Origin: a virus
DNA length: 64,000 nt
IMG/VR virus record: IMGVR_UViG_3300029258_004290
Span: 1-64,000 of that record
Reading direction: 5' to 3' (one strand)
In this document: piece after piece, positions 38,504-47,357 of the stretch
Numbering within the stretch: the first letter of the stretch is position 1
Layout of the letters: the number at the start of each line of letters is the position of its first letter
Program-made: the position numbers and the translations under genes
Notes under the pieces: model-generated
Seen by the model: the letters and a program-made list of their open reading frames with translations, nothing else
Told to the model about the DNA's origin: nothing
Databases searched by the model: none

Positions 38504-40333
38504 ATGAGGCCCCTGACCCTCATACCCAGGCCGCGCAGCGCCCTGAGGAAGGCGTTCGGCAAGCAGGCCGACCCCGACTTCACGGTCAAGCGCTTCTCCG
38601 ACGGCAACTATCACATGAAGGTCCCCGGCAAGGGGTGGATGAAGCTCGGCAAGGACCGCGCGCGGGCGGAGGAGTTCGCCAGGAAGCGCAGGGCAGGCGG
38701 CGGCGAGAAGCCGCAGGCCAAGGTCGGCCAGACCGTCCGCATCAGGGGGAGCGGCCGCGGGTCGCTCGGCCGGGGCGTCGTGGGGAAGATCAAGGAGATA
38801 GGCCAGGGGTTCGTGCGCGTGGCGGACGAGGCGGGGCGCGTGTTCCGCGTCAAGACGCCCGCGCTCGCCCTGGCCAAGGCCGCGCCGCCCCCCGAGCCCG
38901 GGCCGTCGGGCCCCCTCGCGCTGTACAAGGCGCGGCCCGGGCTGGTGCGCCAGGCGCGCCTGGCCGCGCGGGGCGGCCGGACGTTCCGGACCCACGTGTG
39001 GGTGAGGCCCGGCGATCGCCCGGCCGCGGCGGGGGGCTCCCGCGCCGCCGCCGTCAAGGAGTGGCTGAAGAGCCGCTCCTCCCTCGAGGTCGAGACGCTG
39101 TCGCCGGCCGAGGCGGCGTCGGTCCTCAACTCCCTCGGGACGGACCCGGACCGCCTGCACGCGGCCAGGGAGCCGGCGAACGCCGCGCACGCCGTCGGCA
39201 GGATCGCCGCGTCCGCCCTCGTCCGCCGGGCCGCGGGGCAGGACCTCTCCGCATTCCGCTCCCGCCTCGAGGACCTCGAGAGGGCCACCGGCGACGCGGT
39301 GTGGAACATGGACATCCGCGAGGAGGCGACCCTCTACGACCCCTCCTCCTCCGAGGAGGACGTGGCCTACGCCATGATGGGCGCCTGGGGCAGCTCCACC
39401 AACAAGGTGGCGGCAGTGATGCTGCAGGAGGCCGCGGCGGAAGAGTTGCTGGGGGTAACCAAGTTCCGCGTCTGGCAACGGCACAACATGCCGGCGGTCA
39501 GGGACGAGGAGGCCAGGAGGCTGGAGGCCGAGGTAGTCCGCGCGCAGAAGGCCTGGCAGGTGACGCCCGCCAACACCCCCGAGTCTGCGGCGGCCTTCGA
39601 CGAGCTGGACGGGCGGAGGGCGGCGCTGCACCGCCATCAAGACGCGGCACGGGCCAGCGGCACGAGGGCCTACGTGCCCCCGGAGGTGTTCGCCAGGGCG
39701 CGCCGCGCCGTCCGCGCCATGTGGGGGCGGACCCAGGAGGAGCTCCGCACGAGGCCCCCGTGGTCCCTCGAGGCCCAGGGAAGGGAGCGGGCGTGGCGCG
39801 TGGCCTGCAACACGGCGGCGATCCGGCTGCAGGACGTCCCGGGGTCCGCCGACGTGCTGGCGCGAATGGCGACGGCCGGCTCCAACGCGGCCGCCACGAT
39901 GCGGGACTACTTCGGGGAGGTACCGGCCGACTGGTCCTCCCCGTCGGCGGAGGCCCCACGGCGGGTGCTGGCGGAGGCGCATTCGCTCATGGCCGGCGCC
40001 GTGGAGGAGGGGCGCGACCCGTTCGACGAGGAGACGTTCCGCCGGTGCGCGGCAGCCGTGGCGGAGGAGCTGACGCGGAAGCGGCCGTTGCTGCTGTATC
40101 GGGGCGTGACGCAGGACACCGTCGCCGGCAACGTCGTGGAGAGCTGGTCCACGTCGCGGAGCGTCGCCCGGCAGTTCGACGGCTACGACATCCTCGAGGA
40201 CGCCGGCGTGCCGTACGGCCGGATCCTCGCGTTCTGGGGGTCCGACAGCAAGCTGGCCAGGAACAACCTGCACCACGGGGAGAAGGAGTTCCTGCTGCTG
40301 TTTGACGACCCGGGAGAGGGCGGCCGGCCGTGA
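38504..40333 (+). CDS. signature-tag protein 6 with ADP-ribosyltransferase-like domain
   Basis: This 609-residue protein has an SH3/KOW-like stretch at 74-118, the tag at 142-173 (KARPGLVRQARLAARGGRTF, then RTHVWVRPGD), and a helical module. The C-terminal domain follows the R-S-E ADP-ribosyltransferase plan: Arg533 in LLYRGV, STS at 549-551 in ESWSTS, and E-K-E at 593-595. ExE usually means arginine-specific mono-ADP-ribosylation. T4 Alt, a comparable enzyme, is packaged in the head and injected. The same module recurs twice in the next gene. Confidence 0.7.
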   Translation: MRPLTLIPRPRSALRKAFGKQADPDFTVKRFSDGNYHMKVPGKGWMKLGKDRARAEEFARKRRAGGGEKPQAKVGQTVRIRGSGRGSLGRGVVGKIKEIGQGFVRVADEAGRVFRVKTPALALAKAAPPPEPGPSGPLALYKARPGLVRQARLAARGGRTFRTHVWVRPGDRPAAAGGSRAAAVKEWLKSRSSLEVETLSPAEAASVLNSLGTDPDRLHAAREPANAAHAVGRIAASALVRRAAGQDLSAFRSRLEDLERATGDAVWNMDIREEATLYDPSSSEEDVAYAMMGAWGSSTNKVAAVMLQEAAAEELLGVTKFRVWQRHNMPAVRDEEARRLEAEVVRAQKAWQVTPANTPESAAAFDELDGRRAALHRHQDAARASGTRAYVPPEVFARARRAVRAMWGRTQEELRTRPPWSLEAQGRERAWRVACNTAAIRLQDVPGSADVLARMATAGSNAAATMRDYFGEVPADWSSPSAEAPRRVLAEAHSLMAGAVEEGRDPFDEETFRRCAAAVAEELTRKRPLLLYRGVTQDTVAGNVVESWSTSRSVARQFDGYDILEDAGVPYGRILAFWGSDSKLARNNLHHGEKEFLLLFDDPGEGGRP

Positions 40334-43300
40334 AGCGCCGCGCGCTCCGGGGCCTCGGCGGCCGGCGGGTGGAGGTCCTGACGCCCGAGACCGAGGCCGA
40401 CGCGGCCCGCCTCGCCTCCGCGGCGGCGGCGGGGGAGGCCGACGGCCGCGCCTCGTTCGGCGACGGGCGCCCCCTGCGCAAGGCCCGCCGCGGGATGGTG
40501 CTGGGTAGGCGCGGCCGCCTGGTCCCCGAGAAGCGGACCGTCACCCGCGGCGGCAGGACGTTCCAGCAGACGGTGTGGGTCCGGCCGGGCGAGAGGCCGA
40601 AGGCGCCGGCAACGGCGGCCGCGGTGGCAAGGGCGATCGAGCCCGTCGTGGCCGAGGTGAAGCGCATGGCCCCGAAGTGGCTGGCCTTCCGGCAGCAGGG
40701 AGAGCCCGCCTGGGGCGGCAAGCGGAAGAAGGAGACGGCCGCGGGCCTCGCCAGGTCCGCGATGCACGACTGGGACATCGGCAAGCAGGTGACGGCGATC
40801 CTCCGGAAAAGACCGAGGCTGGCGGCGGCGTTCTTCAACGACATGGAGGGCGTCAACCGCGAGCTGAAGAGGCAGACCGGGCTCGCGATGGACTACGCCC
40901 GCTTCGGCGAGATTGACCTGCTGGACACGATGAAGGCGGCGGCCGCCTCCGGTGAGAGCCTCGCCGGGTTCCGCGCGCAGGCGAAGGGGCTCGGCGAGAG
41001 GTACGACAAGGGCCGGATCATCGACAACCCGCGCTACGACCGCGGGCTGCGGTGGGTCGCCACCATGCACGACCCGACCTCGACGACCGAGGAGATCCAG
41101 CACGCGATGCTCGCGCAGTGGGAGCGTGGCGGCCTCGGGGCGAACGCGGTCACGCACCAGATCGTGCAGAGCGCGTTCGCCGGCAAGCCGGTCCGGGACG
41201 CGGGCATCCCCGACGTTATGGTGGAGAAGGCGAAGCACGCTGTCCTCGACCTGTATCGCCGGACCCAGGACGCGCTGCGCGCCAGGGGCGAGAAGAAGAT
41301 CCGCCTCTATCGCGGCGTACAGACGATGGCGGGCGGCAACATCCTCGAGAGCTGGACCCCGGACGAGGAGATGGCCACGTTCTTCGCCAACATCGGCAAG
41401 TTCAAGGGCAAGGTCCGGCGCGGGAACATCCCGGCCGCGCGCGTCCTGGCGACGTACGACACGCCGCCGGGCGAGGGCATCCTCCGCGACAATGAGCAGG
41501 AGTACATGGTCCTGACCAAGCGGCCCGACGCGTTCGGCAAGAGCATGGCGTGGATCCTGGAAAAGGCTCGAGCCGGCCTGGTGCAGCGCGAGGTCCAGGT
41601 CAAGGGGCGGCGCAGGTTCTACTTCGCGAAGCGCTGGGTGAAGGTCGGGCCGGAAGAGGACGACCTGGAGCCGATGGCGCTCTCCACCATGCCGAAGCCG
41701 GTCGGCTACATCACGCCGTCGGGGAACGTCCGCCGGCTGAGCAAGGCGGGCAGGTACGGCTGGGGCAAGGCGTCGAGGGCGCAGCTCGAGCGCTGGCGCG
41801 ACGTCATCACCGGGAAGGCTGCGCCGGAGACCGAGGCGGAGCGGCTCGGCCGCCGGGAGTACGAGGCCGGCGAGTACGGCGGCACGCCGCCGGGGTACGA
41901 GCACAAGCATGGCAAGATGCCAGACGGGAGCCCGCCGCCCGGGGACGGGAGCAGGGCTACGCCGGAGCGGATGCTCGCGGAGTGCCCGAAGATCGGCGAG
42001 GCGCTGCGGAACATGGCCGGGCCCTGGGACTACCTGGGGTCGCACGGCGACCAACGGATGTTCTTCGACGCGTACTCGGGAAAGGACGCCGTCCCGGTCG
42101 AATACCAGGACCGCTTCTGCCAGGACTACGAGTTCGCGTTCAAGACCTGGCGCGCCGCGGCCCCTGACGGGAGCCCGCGAAGGGGGATCCCGACGCCGCA
42201 CGAGCTCGTCTCCAAGCTGCCCGGGGTCAAGGGCGTGCTCGGCCGGCTGAAGGGCGCGCAGGTGAAGAAGGCGGCGAAATGGCTGTGGGACCACCTGGCG
42301 TCGGTCGCGTGGGGCAGCTTCGTCAAGGGCGTGAAGACCGTGACCGAGGCGCAGCGCGCCCAGGCCGACGCGTGGATCGCGGCCTTCAAGGACCCGGAGG
42401 GGATGGGCATCTCGTACGCCGGGGCCCGCGCGCTCGCCCTCTACTCCGACGCGTGCCACCGGGAGGCGGAGGCGCAGAGCTACACGAAGCAGCGGACGAA
42501 GCGCCTGGTCGCGGGGATGAAGAACGCGGAGGGCTACGACTTCGCCGGCAGGCAGATCACGCCGAAGGAGGCGAAGGGGATCGACGCCATGCTCGGCCGG
42601 ATAAGGGGCCTGGTGCCGAGCGCGAACCGCCTGGCCACGGCGTGGCAGCTGCGGGTCAACGTCATCGCGCTCGGGTCGATCAAGGGGCCGACGGGCCAGG
42701 GCGTCGCGGGCCAGTACTGGCCCGACCTCGGGCCGGAGGACGCCGCCGGCGAGCCGGAAACCTGGCGGAAGAGGGGCGTCAAGTCCCGCGAGCTGGACCT
42801 GGACTACAAGCACACCTACGCGGTCGCGCACGAGCTCATGCACTCGTGGGACGACGCGGCGAAGAAGGGCATCGCCGTTGACCCGGGCGCCGGCGCCCCG
42901 AAGGCCAGGGGCTCCATTGGCTGGAAGTTCCGCGAGCTGATGGGCGACGCCATGGTGGAGAACGGCACGCTCGCCCGGTGGTACCGCTTCGGCACGGACG
43001 CGGCCATACCGACGACCGCGAACGAGCGAGAGTACCGCGACGCGTCCGATAAGCTGGCCTACGCGGTCGGCGAGCCGGAGGCCTCGATCACCGCGCAGCT
43101 CGTGCGTTTCACCCACACGAAGCACGGAAGCCGCGTCAAGACCCTCGACGCCGTGAGCAAGGCGTTCCGGAAGGCTGCCACGGAGGCGGGCCTGACGGAG
43201 AGCGAGAGCGGCGTGTTCTGGAAGGACGTGCGTCACACGTGGGAGGCGCGGCGGTCGCCCTTCGCCCGGCTGGTCCGCACCAAGTACGGGACGCGCAAGG

Positions 43301-45084
43301 AGACCGTCTACGAGACCCTGCAGCGCGAGAAGAACTCCGGCGCGTACCTCTGCAGCACGGCGGAGTATACGGCGCGGTTCTTCGAGCAGTACGCCGCGTG
43401 GAAGCACCGCGGCAAGGAGATCGACGGGCCGGCCGGGTTCCTCAAGTGGGAGCGGTACCTCCGGCGGTCGCACTACTTCACCGAGGCGGAGTTCAAGGCG
43501 CTGCTCCCCCACTTCAAGGCCGCGTGCAGGGAGCGGATGGGCGAGAAGTTCCTCAAGTCGCTCCTCCGCCGGCTCACGCTGCTCCTGAAGGGCAAGGGCT
43601 TCCCGGTCGGGACCATCCGGAAGATGGCCGGCCTGTGGCACAAGAAGCTCCCGACCGGGAAGTGGTGGCCGCTGAAGAAGGACGAGGTGAAGGCGCACGA
43701 GGCCATGCTCAAGGAGAAGGGCCTCCTGAAGCCGGGCGAGGAGCAGAAGCCGCGCAGGCGGAAGAAGAAGGGCGAGGCGCAGGACAAGGCGCCGCCGCCC
43801 CCGCCGGGGCCGGTCGGCGAGATGGCCGCCGCGATCGTGAAGAACAACCCGAGCGCCGGCAGGATCAAGCCGACGCCGGGGGCGACGTCCCAGAACTACG
43901 CCGTCCCCTACGACTACGGCCAGCTCCTCGCCGAGTACACGAAGGACGACCCGGACCTCGCGGCGTCCGTGCTCAACGACCTCGAAGGGACGATGCGCGC
44001 CATCGCCCAGGCGTCGGGCGGCGTGAGCCCCCCGAACAGCGGCGCCTTCGCCGCGCTTCTCAACCGCATCACCGACTCAAACCTGCAGGCGATGCTGCTG
44101 GCCGCCCACAAGGGCGGGAAGTCGCTCGCCGGCCTCCGGGCGAAGATGCCGGCGTACGCGAAGCTCACCGGCAACAAAGAGTGGGACCTGCAGCGGAGGG
44201 AGTGGGCGACGTGGCCCGACCCGATGTCATCCAGGCAGGACGTCCACTACGCCATGCTCGGCGCCTGGGGCTCTAGCTCCGGGAAGCCGGGCGCGGTGCT
44301 GCTGCAGCAGACGGTCGGCGAGGTGCTCCTCGGGCGGAAGCCGTTCATCTGGCAGCACCTCGTGGCGAAGAAGGGCAAGGGCGGCAAGTTCCCCATCCAC
44401 CCGAAGGTGCGCGAGACCGCGAAGGACGCGGTGCGCTGGCTGTACGCGCAGACGCAGCGGAGGCTCAAGGAGGTCGATGACATCAAGACGCTCCAGGACC
44501 TGGACTACAGGGGCAAGGACGCCGCCGCCCTGATGGACGCGGTCGGCGCGGAGCTCACGAGGGACATGCCGCCCGGCGACGCCAAAACCAAGCGCCTGGA
44601 GATCTACGCCGAGGTCGCCAAGTCGCTGCCGCGGGAGTACCCGACCTTCTTCGTATCCGAGCAGAACACCGTGCAGGTCATGCAGGCGATCGTGGCGATC
44701 GCCGCGGAACCGCTCAAGGCGGCCGGCCTGGACCAGCCGTACGGCATCGAAGTGACCGTCAGGAACGCGCTCAGGAAGGCCATGAAGGGGACGGCGGCGA
44801 AGGCCGGGTCGAAGGACAGGCTGGTCCTGTTCCGCGGCGTCAAGGCCCCGACCGTCGCGCGCAACGCCGTCGAAAGCTGGACCCGCCGCAAGTCCACCGC
44901 CGACAGCTTCGACCACCACAAGGTGTTCCGCGAGGAGGTCCCGCTCTCGCAGATCCTTGCGTTCCCCAAGACCGACAGCAAGCTCGCGGCGAACGAGGGC
45001 AAGTACGGAGAGGACGAGTTCCTCCTCCTAGCCACACCACCGCTCGAGCACCTGGCCACGCAGGCCAAGGAGGCGCACTCATGA
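40330..45084 (+). CDS. giant multi-domain protein: two ADP-ribosyltransferase-like modules and a metallopeptidase motif
   Basis: This 1584-residue protein has a short head similar to the protein at 45964 and the tag at 50-90 (RGGRTFQQTVWVRPGE). Its first ART-like module has Arg328 in LYRGV, ESWT at 340-343 and E-Q-E at 389-391. A second tag-like segment lies at 411-441. HELMH at 834-838, with downstream ELMGD, is typical of zinc peptidases. A Pro/Lys linker near 1145 leads to a second ART-like module (Arg1502 in LFRGV, ESWT, E-D-E at 1561-1563). The protein is probably virion cargo. The start is GTG 40330. Confidence 0.72.
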   Translation: MKRRALRGLGGRRVEVLTPETEADAARLASAAAAGEADGRASFGDGRPLRKARRGMVLGRRGRLVPEKRTVTRGGRTFQQTVWVRPGERPKAPATAAAVARAIEPVVAEVKRMAPKWLAFRQQGEPAWGGKRKKETAAGLARSAMHDWDIGKQVTAILRKRPRLAAAFFNDMEGVNRELKRQTGLAMDYARFGEIDLLDTMKAAAASGESLAGFRAQAKGLGERYDKGRIIDNPRYDRGLRWVATMHDPTSTTEEIQHAMLAQWERGGLGANAVTHQIVQSAFAGKPVRDAGIPDVMVEKAKHAVLDLYRRTQDALRARGEKKIRLYRGVQTMAGGNILESWTPDEEMATFFANIGKFKGKVRRGNIPAARVLATYDTPPGEGILRDNEQEYMVLTKRPDAFGKSMAWILEKARAGLVQREVQVKGRRRFYFAKRWVKVGPEEDDLEPMALSTMPKPVGYITPSGNVRRLSKAGRYGWGKASRAQLERWRDVITGKAAPETEAERLGRREYEAGEYGGTPPGYEHKHGKMPDGSPPPGDGSRATPERMLAECPKIGEALRNMAGPWDYLGSHGDQRMFFDAYSGKDAVPVEYQDRFCQDYEFAFKTWRAAAPDGSPRRGIPTPHELVSKLPGVKGVLGRLKGAQVKKAAKWLWDHLASVAWGSFVKGVKTVTEAQRAQADAWIAAFKDPEGMGISYAGARALALYSDACHREAEAQSYTKQRTKRLVAGMKNAEGYDFAGRQITPKEAKGIDAMLGRIRGLVPSANRLATAWQLRVNVIALGSIKGPTGQGVAGQYWPDLGPEDAAGEPETWRKRGVKSRELDLDYKHTYAVAHELMHSWDDAAKKGIAVDPGAGAPKARGSIGWKFRELMGDAMVENGTLARWYRFGTDAAIPTTANEREYRDASDKLAYAVGEPEASITAQLVRFTHTKHGSRVKTLDAVSKAFRKAATEAGLTESESGVFWKDVRHTWEARRSPFARLVRTKYGTRKETVYETLQREKNSGAYLCSTAEYTARFFEQYAAWKHRGKEIDGPAGFLKWERYLRRSHYFTEAEFKALLPHFKAACRERMGEKFLKSLLRRLTLLLKGKGFPVGTIRKMAGLWHKKLPTGKWWPLKKDEVKAHEAMLKEKGLLKPGEEQKPRRRKKKGEAQDKAPPPPPGPVGEMAAAIVKNNPSAGRIKPTPGATSQNYAVPYDYGQLLAEYTKDDPDLAASVLNDLEGTMRAIAQASGGVSPPNSGAFAALLNRITDSNLQAMLLAAHKGGKSLAGLRAKMPAYAKLTGNKEWDLQRREWATWPDPMSSRQDVHYAMLGAWGSSSGKPGAVLLQQTVGEVLLGRKPFIWQHLVAKKGKGGKFPIHPKVRETAKDAVRWLYAQTQRRLKEVDDIKTLQDLDYRGKDAAALMDAVGAELTRDMPPGDAKTKRLEIYAEVAKSLPREYPTFFVSEQNTVQVMQAIVAIAAEPLKAAGLDQPYGIEVTVRNALRKAMKGTAAKAGSKDRLVLFRGVKAPTVARNAVESWTRRKSTADSFDHHKVFREEVPLSQILAFPKTDSKLAANEGKYGEDEFLLLATPPLEHLATQAKEAHS

Positions 45085-45725
45085 GGCTCATAGTCTTCAC
45101 CAAGGCGAAGAAGGAGACCGCCCCCTCGTCCCGGCCGCCGAAGGGCTGGTGGGAGAGGGTCACGGCCGCTCTCGGGGGGGAGAAGGGCGTCAAGTCGGTC
45201 CGCCGCCTCGCCGGCTGGATTTGGTACCACGGGATCAAGACCGGCAAGGGCCGCCAGGAGCGGCGGAAGGCCGAGGGGAAGACGTACCGGTGGCGCGAGG
45301 GCGAGAAGAAGAAGGGCACCAGGAAGTCCCTGGCCGCGGTCTTCTCGCCGTCCGCGATGCGTAAGTCCCGTGTCGGCGAGGAGGACTTCGGCAAGAAGTT
45401 CGCGGCCCTGGTCAAGAAGGGCGACCTGTCCGACGAGACGTTCCACGCCTGGGCCAAGCGCCAGGGCTGGGACGAGCACCGGGCCGAGGAGGCCGCGTAC
45501 CGGATGCTCGCGTCCTTCCTGGGTGGCGGACTCGCCAGGAAGAAGGGCTTCACCGAGAAGGACGCCGACCCGAAGGAGCTCCGCCTGGGCGTCAAGGTCG
45601 AGATGGAGCACACCAACTCCAGGTGGATCGCGAAGCGCATCGCGCTCGACCACCTGGCCGAGAACCCGCGGTACTACTCCGAGGTCCTCCTGCCGGCCGA
45701 GAAGAGGGCGGGGTCAGCGCACTGA
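45081..45725 (+). CDS. unknown phage protein with two conserved segments
   Basis: This 214-residue protein has an N-terminal part (WWERVTAALGGEKGVKSVRR, LAGWIWYHG) that resembles a segment common in phage head-region proteins. The C-terminus (LRLGVKVEMEHTNSRWIAKR, IALDHLAENPRYYSEVL) resembles a small domain found at the end of many phage polyproteins (DUF5661-like, from memory). ATGA overlap joins it to the giant gene. The function is unknown. Confidence 0.6.
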   Translation: MRLIVFTKAKKETAPSSRPPKGWWERVTAALGGEKGVKSVRRLAGWIWYHGIKTGKGRQERRKAEGKTYRWREGEKKKGTRKSLAAVFSPSAMRKSRVGEEDFGKKFAALVKKGDLSDETFHAWAKRQGWDEHRAEEAAYRMLASFLGGGLARKKGFTEKDADPKELRLGVKVEMEHTNSRWIAKRIALDHLAENPRYYSEVLLPAEKRAGSAH

Positions 45726-45967
45726 TGCCGCTGGCCGGAGGAAAGGAGCCCACCGGGAAGGACAAGGCCCGGTGGGAGGAGGCGAAGGCCGCGGCCCGGA
45801 AGAAGGGGCTGAAGGGCGATCGCTTCTGGGCGTACGCGAACTCGATCTACCAGACCCGCGCCGGGCGGAAGTCTTGGGCCGATGACCTCGAGGCGCACCA
45901 CCGCTTCAAGTACGGCGAGCCCGGGGTCACGCGCATACGCTTTTACGTGAGGAGGGGCATCCATTGA
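45725..45967 (+). CDS. small phage protein
   Basis: This 80-residue protein contains KARWEEAKAAARKKGLKG and RFWAYANSIYQTRAG, a helical pattern frequently found at the N-terminus of phage head-associated proteins. The C-terminus is basic and beta-like. TGATG overlap joins it to the previous gene. The function is unknown. Confidence 0.55.
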   Translation: MPLAGGKEPTGKDKARWEEAKAAARKKGLKGDRFWAYANSIYQTRAGRKSWADDLEAHHRFKYGEPGVTRIRFYVRRGIH

Positions 45968-46191
45968 AGCGGCACAAGGTGCTCGCCTGGGACGGCGGCA
46001 CGGTCGAGGTCGTCGAGGCGGAGAACGAGAGGGACGCGGCGGAGATCCTGAGGGGGGTCAGGTCCGGCGCGATCGACGGGCGTGCGAGCCACGCGGACAT
46101 GAGGGAGTCCGTGCGGCGCGGCGAGCTCGGCAGGTCGCACCCGACGGGGCCGACCCGGCGGCTGACGATCCGGCGCAAGCGGCGCCGCTAG
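45964..46191 (+). CDS. small protein homologous to the head of the giant ART protein
   Basis: This 75-residue protein starts at a TTG. MKRHKVLAWDGGTVEVVEAE and IDGRASHADMRESVRRGELG align with residues 1-60 of the 1584-residue protein (VEVLTPETEADAARL, ADGRASFGDG). It therefore looks like a free copy of that leader domain. It lacks the RGGRTFQTTV tag and ends in a basic tail. The function is unknown. Confidence 0.55.
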   Translation: MKRHKVLAWDGGTVEVVEAENERDAAEILRGVRSGAIDGRASHADMRESVRRGELGRSHPTGPTRRLTIRRKRRR

Positions 46192-46195
46192 CGAC

Positions 46196-46209
46196 ACAAC
46201 GGTAGGGAG
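46196..46209 (+). repeat. 14-base leader repeated before two head genes
   Basis: ACAACGGTAGGGAG occurs exactly here, before the MuF-like gene, and at 51004-51017 before the gene at 51027. A shorter relative (CAACGGTAG) lies at 47335-47343 before the endonuclease gene. It includes the ribosome-binding purines and may be a shared translation or processing signal. Confidence 0.5.
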
Positions 46210-46214
46210 AGACC

Positions 46215-47309
46215 ATGGGGAAGGAGAGGGAGCTGACGCTCCGCGTCCGCCTGGACGGCGACGACGGGGAGCGGCGCGCCAGGCTCGCCAGGGGCGTGGC
46301 CGTCATGGCCAAGGCGCTCCGGACGCGGGCCAAGATTAGCGACGGCGACCCGCAGGCGCACCAGAAGGAGGTGCCCCTGCCGGTCGTCGCGGAGGTCGAG
46401 GAGGAGTTCAAGCGGCTCGGGCACGCGATCGGTCAGGAGCTCGCGGTCCTGGTGGCGAGGCACACGGGCCTGCTGTCCAAGGCTGCGGCCCCGTTCAGGC
46501 TGGGGACGAGGGTCTTCGTCGACCCGGCGACCGGCAAGCCGCTCACCCAGCGGCAGTGGAACCGCCTGACCAGGGCGATCGACGGCTACATCAAGCAGAG
46601 GATCGGCGGCGCGGCCGAGCGCCTGGTCGCGCGGCAGACGGCGCTCGGGGCCATCACGCAGCGGCTCGAGGCGCGCGGCCAGGACCCGGAGGCGCTGAAG
46701 CTGGCGGACATCCGGCAGCCGCTGCCCGCGTCCGCGAAGGCCGCGTCCGCCATCTTCAAGGAGGCGGCGCTGGCGGCGCGGCCCGCGTTCAACACCGAGC
46801 GGACGGCGCAGTACGTGACCTCCGCCTCGGAGAAGATGCGGAACGACATCAAGCGCGTCATCAACGACGGTCTGTCGCAGCGGAAGGGCCGGGGCCAGAT
46901 GGCCCAGGAGCTCCTCGAGCTGCGGGGCAAGTGGAACCGGGACTGGGACCGGATCGTCGAGACCGAGAGCCAGGACGCCTTCAACGACGGGTACCTGGCC
47001 TCGGAGCTCGACCAGGCCGACCCCGGGGAACCGGTCTACATGGTCGGGAAGGGGGCGGCGAACGCCTGCCCGGTCTGCCGGCGGGACGTCGTCGGCCGGG
47101 TGGTGCGGCTCCTGCCCGGCCCCCCGGAGGGCGGAGGGGAGAAGATTCGCGACCCGCACACGGACACGGCCATCTGGCCCGGGAAGTCGAGCGTCGGGCA
47201 CGGGGCGAAGGAGTCGTACGCCGTCATCACGCGGCACCCCTGGTGCTGCTGCCGCTGGGCCAGGACCTACCCAGAGGACATCGAGTTTGAGAACACGCCG
47301 GCCCCGTAG
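46215..47309 (+). CDS. MuF-like head morphogenesis protein
   Basis: This 364-residue protein has the C-terminal half of Mu gpF/SPP1 gp7-type minor head proteins: WDRIVETESQDAFNDGYLAS, then NACPVCRRDVVG, then RHPWCCCRW with the conserved His and Cys cluster, probably zinc-binding. These proteins associate with the portal inside the head, and some are ejected. The N-terminal 200 residues are helical. It sits between the portal region and the protease, as in other phages. Confidence 0.75.
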   Translation: MGKERELTLRVRLDGDDGERRARLARGVAVMAKALRTRAKISDGDPQAHQKEVPLPVVAEVEEEFKRLGHAIGQELAVLVARHTGLLSKAAAPFRLGTRVFVDPATGKPLTQRQWNRLTRAIDGYIKQRIGGAAERLVARQTALGAITQRLEARGQDPEALKLADIRQPLPASAKAASAIFKEAALAARPAFNTERTAQYVTSASEKMRNDIKRVINDGLSQRKGRGQMAQELLELRGKWNRDWDRIVETESQDAFNDGYLASELDQADPGEPVYMVGKGAANACPVCRRDVVGRVVRLLPGPPEGGGEKIRDPHTDTAIWPGKSSVGHGAKESYAVITRHPWCCCRWARTYPEDIEFENTPAP

Positions 47310-47357
47310 GACGCTTCCGCAGGCGCTAAGGGCCCAACGGTAGTTAGAGAACCCTAT

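Noticed and set aside
40183-43698. An 1171-codon minus-strand frame opposite the giant ART protein
   Set aside because: Long antisense frames are common at this GC content. The product is low in complexity and lacks any domain; the plus strand has clear motifs.
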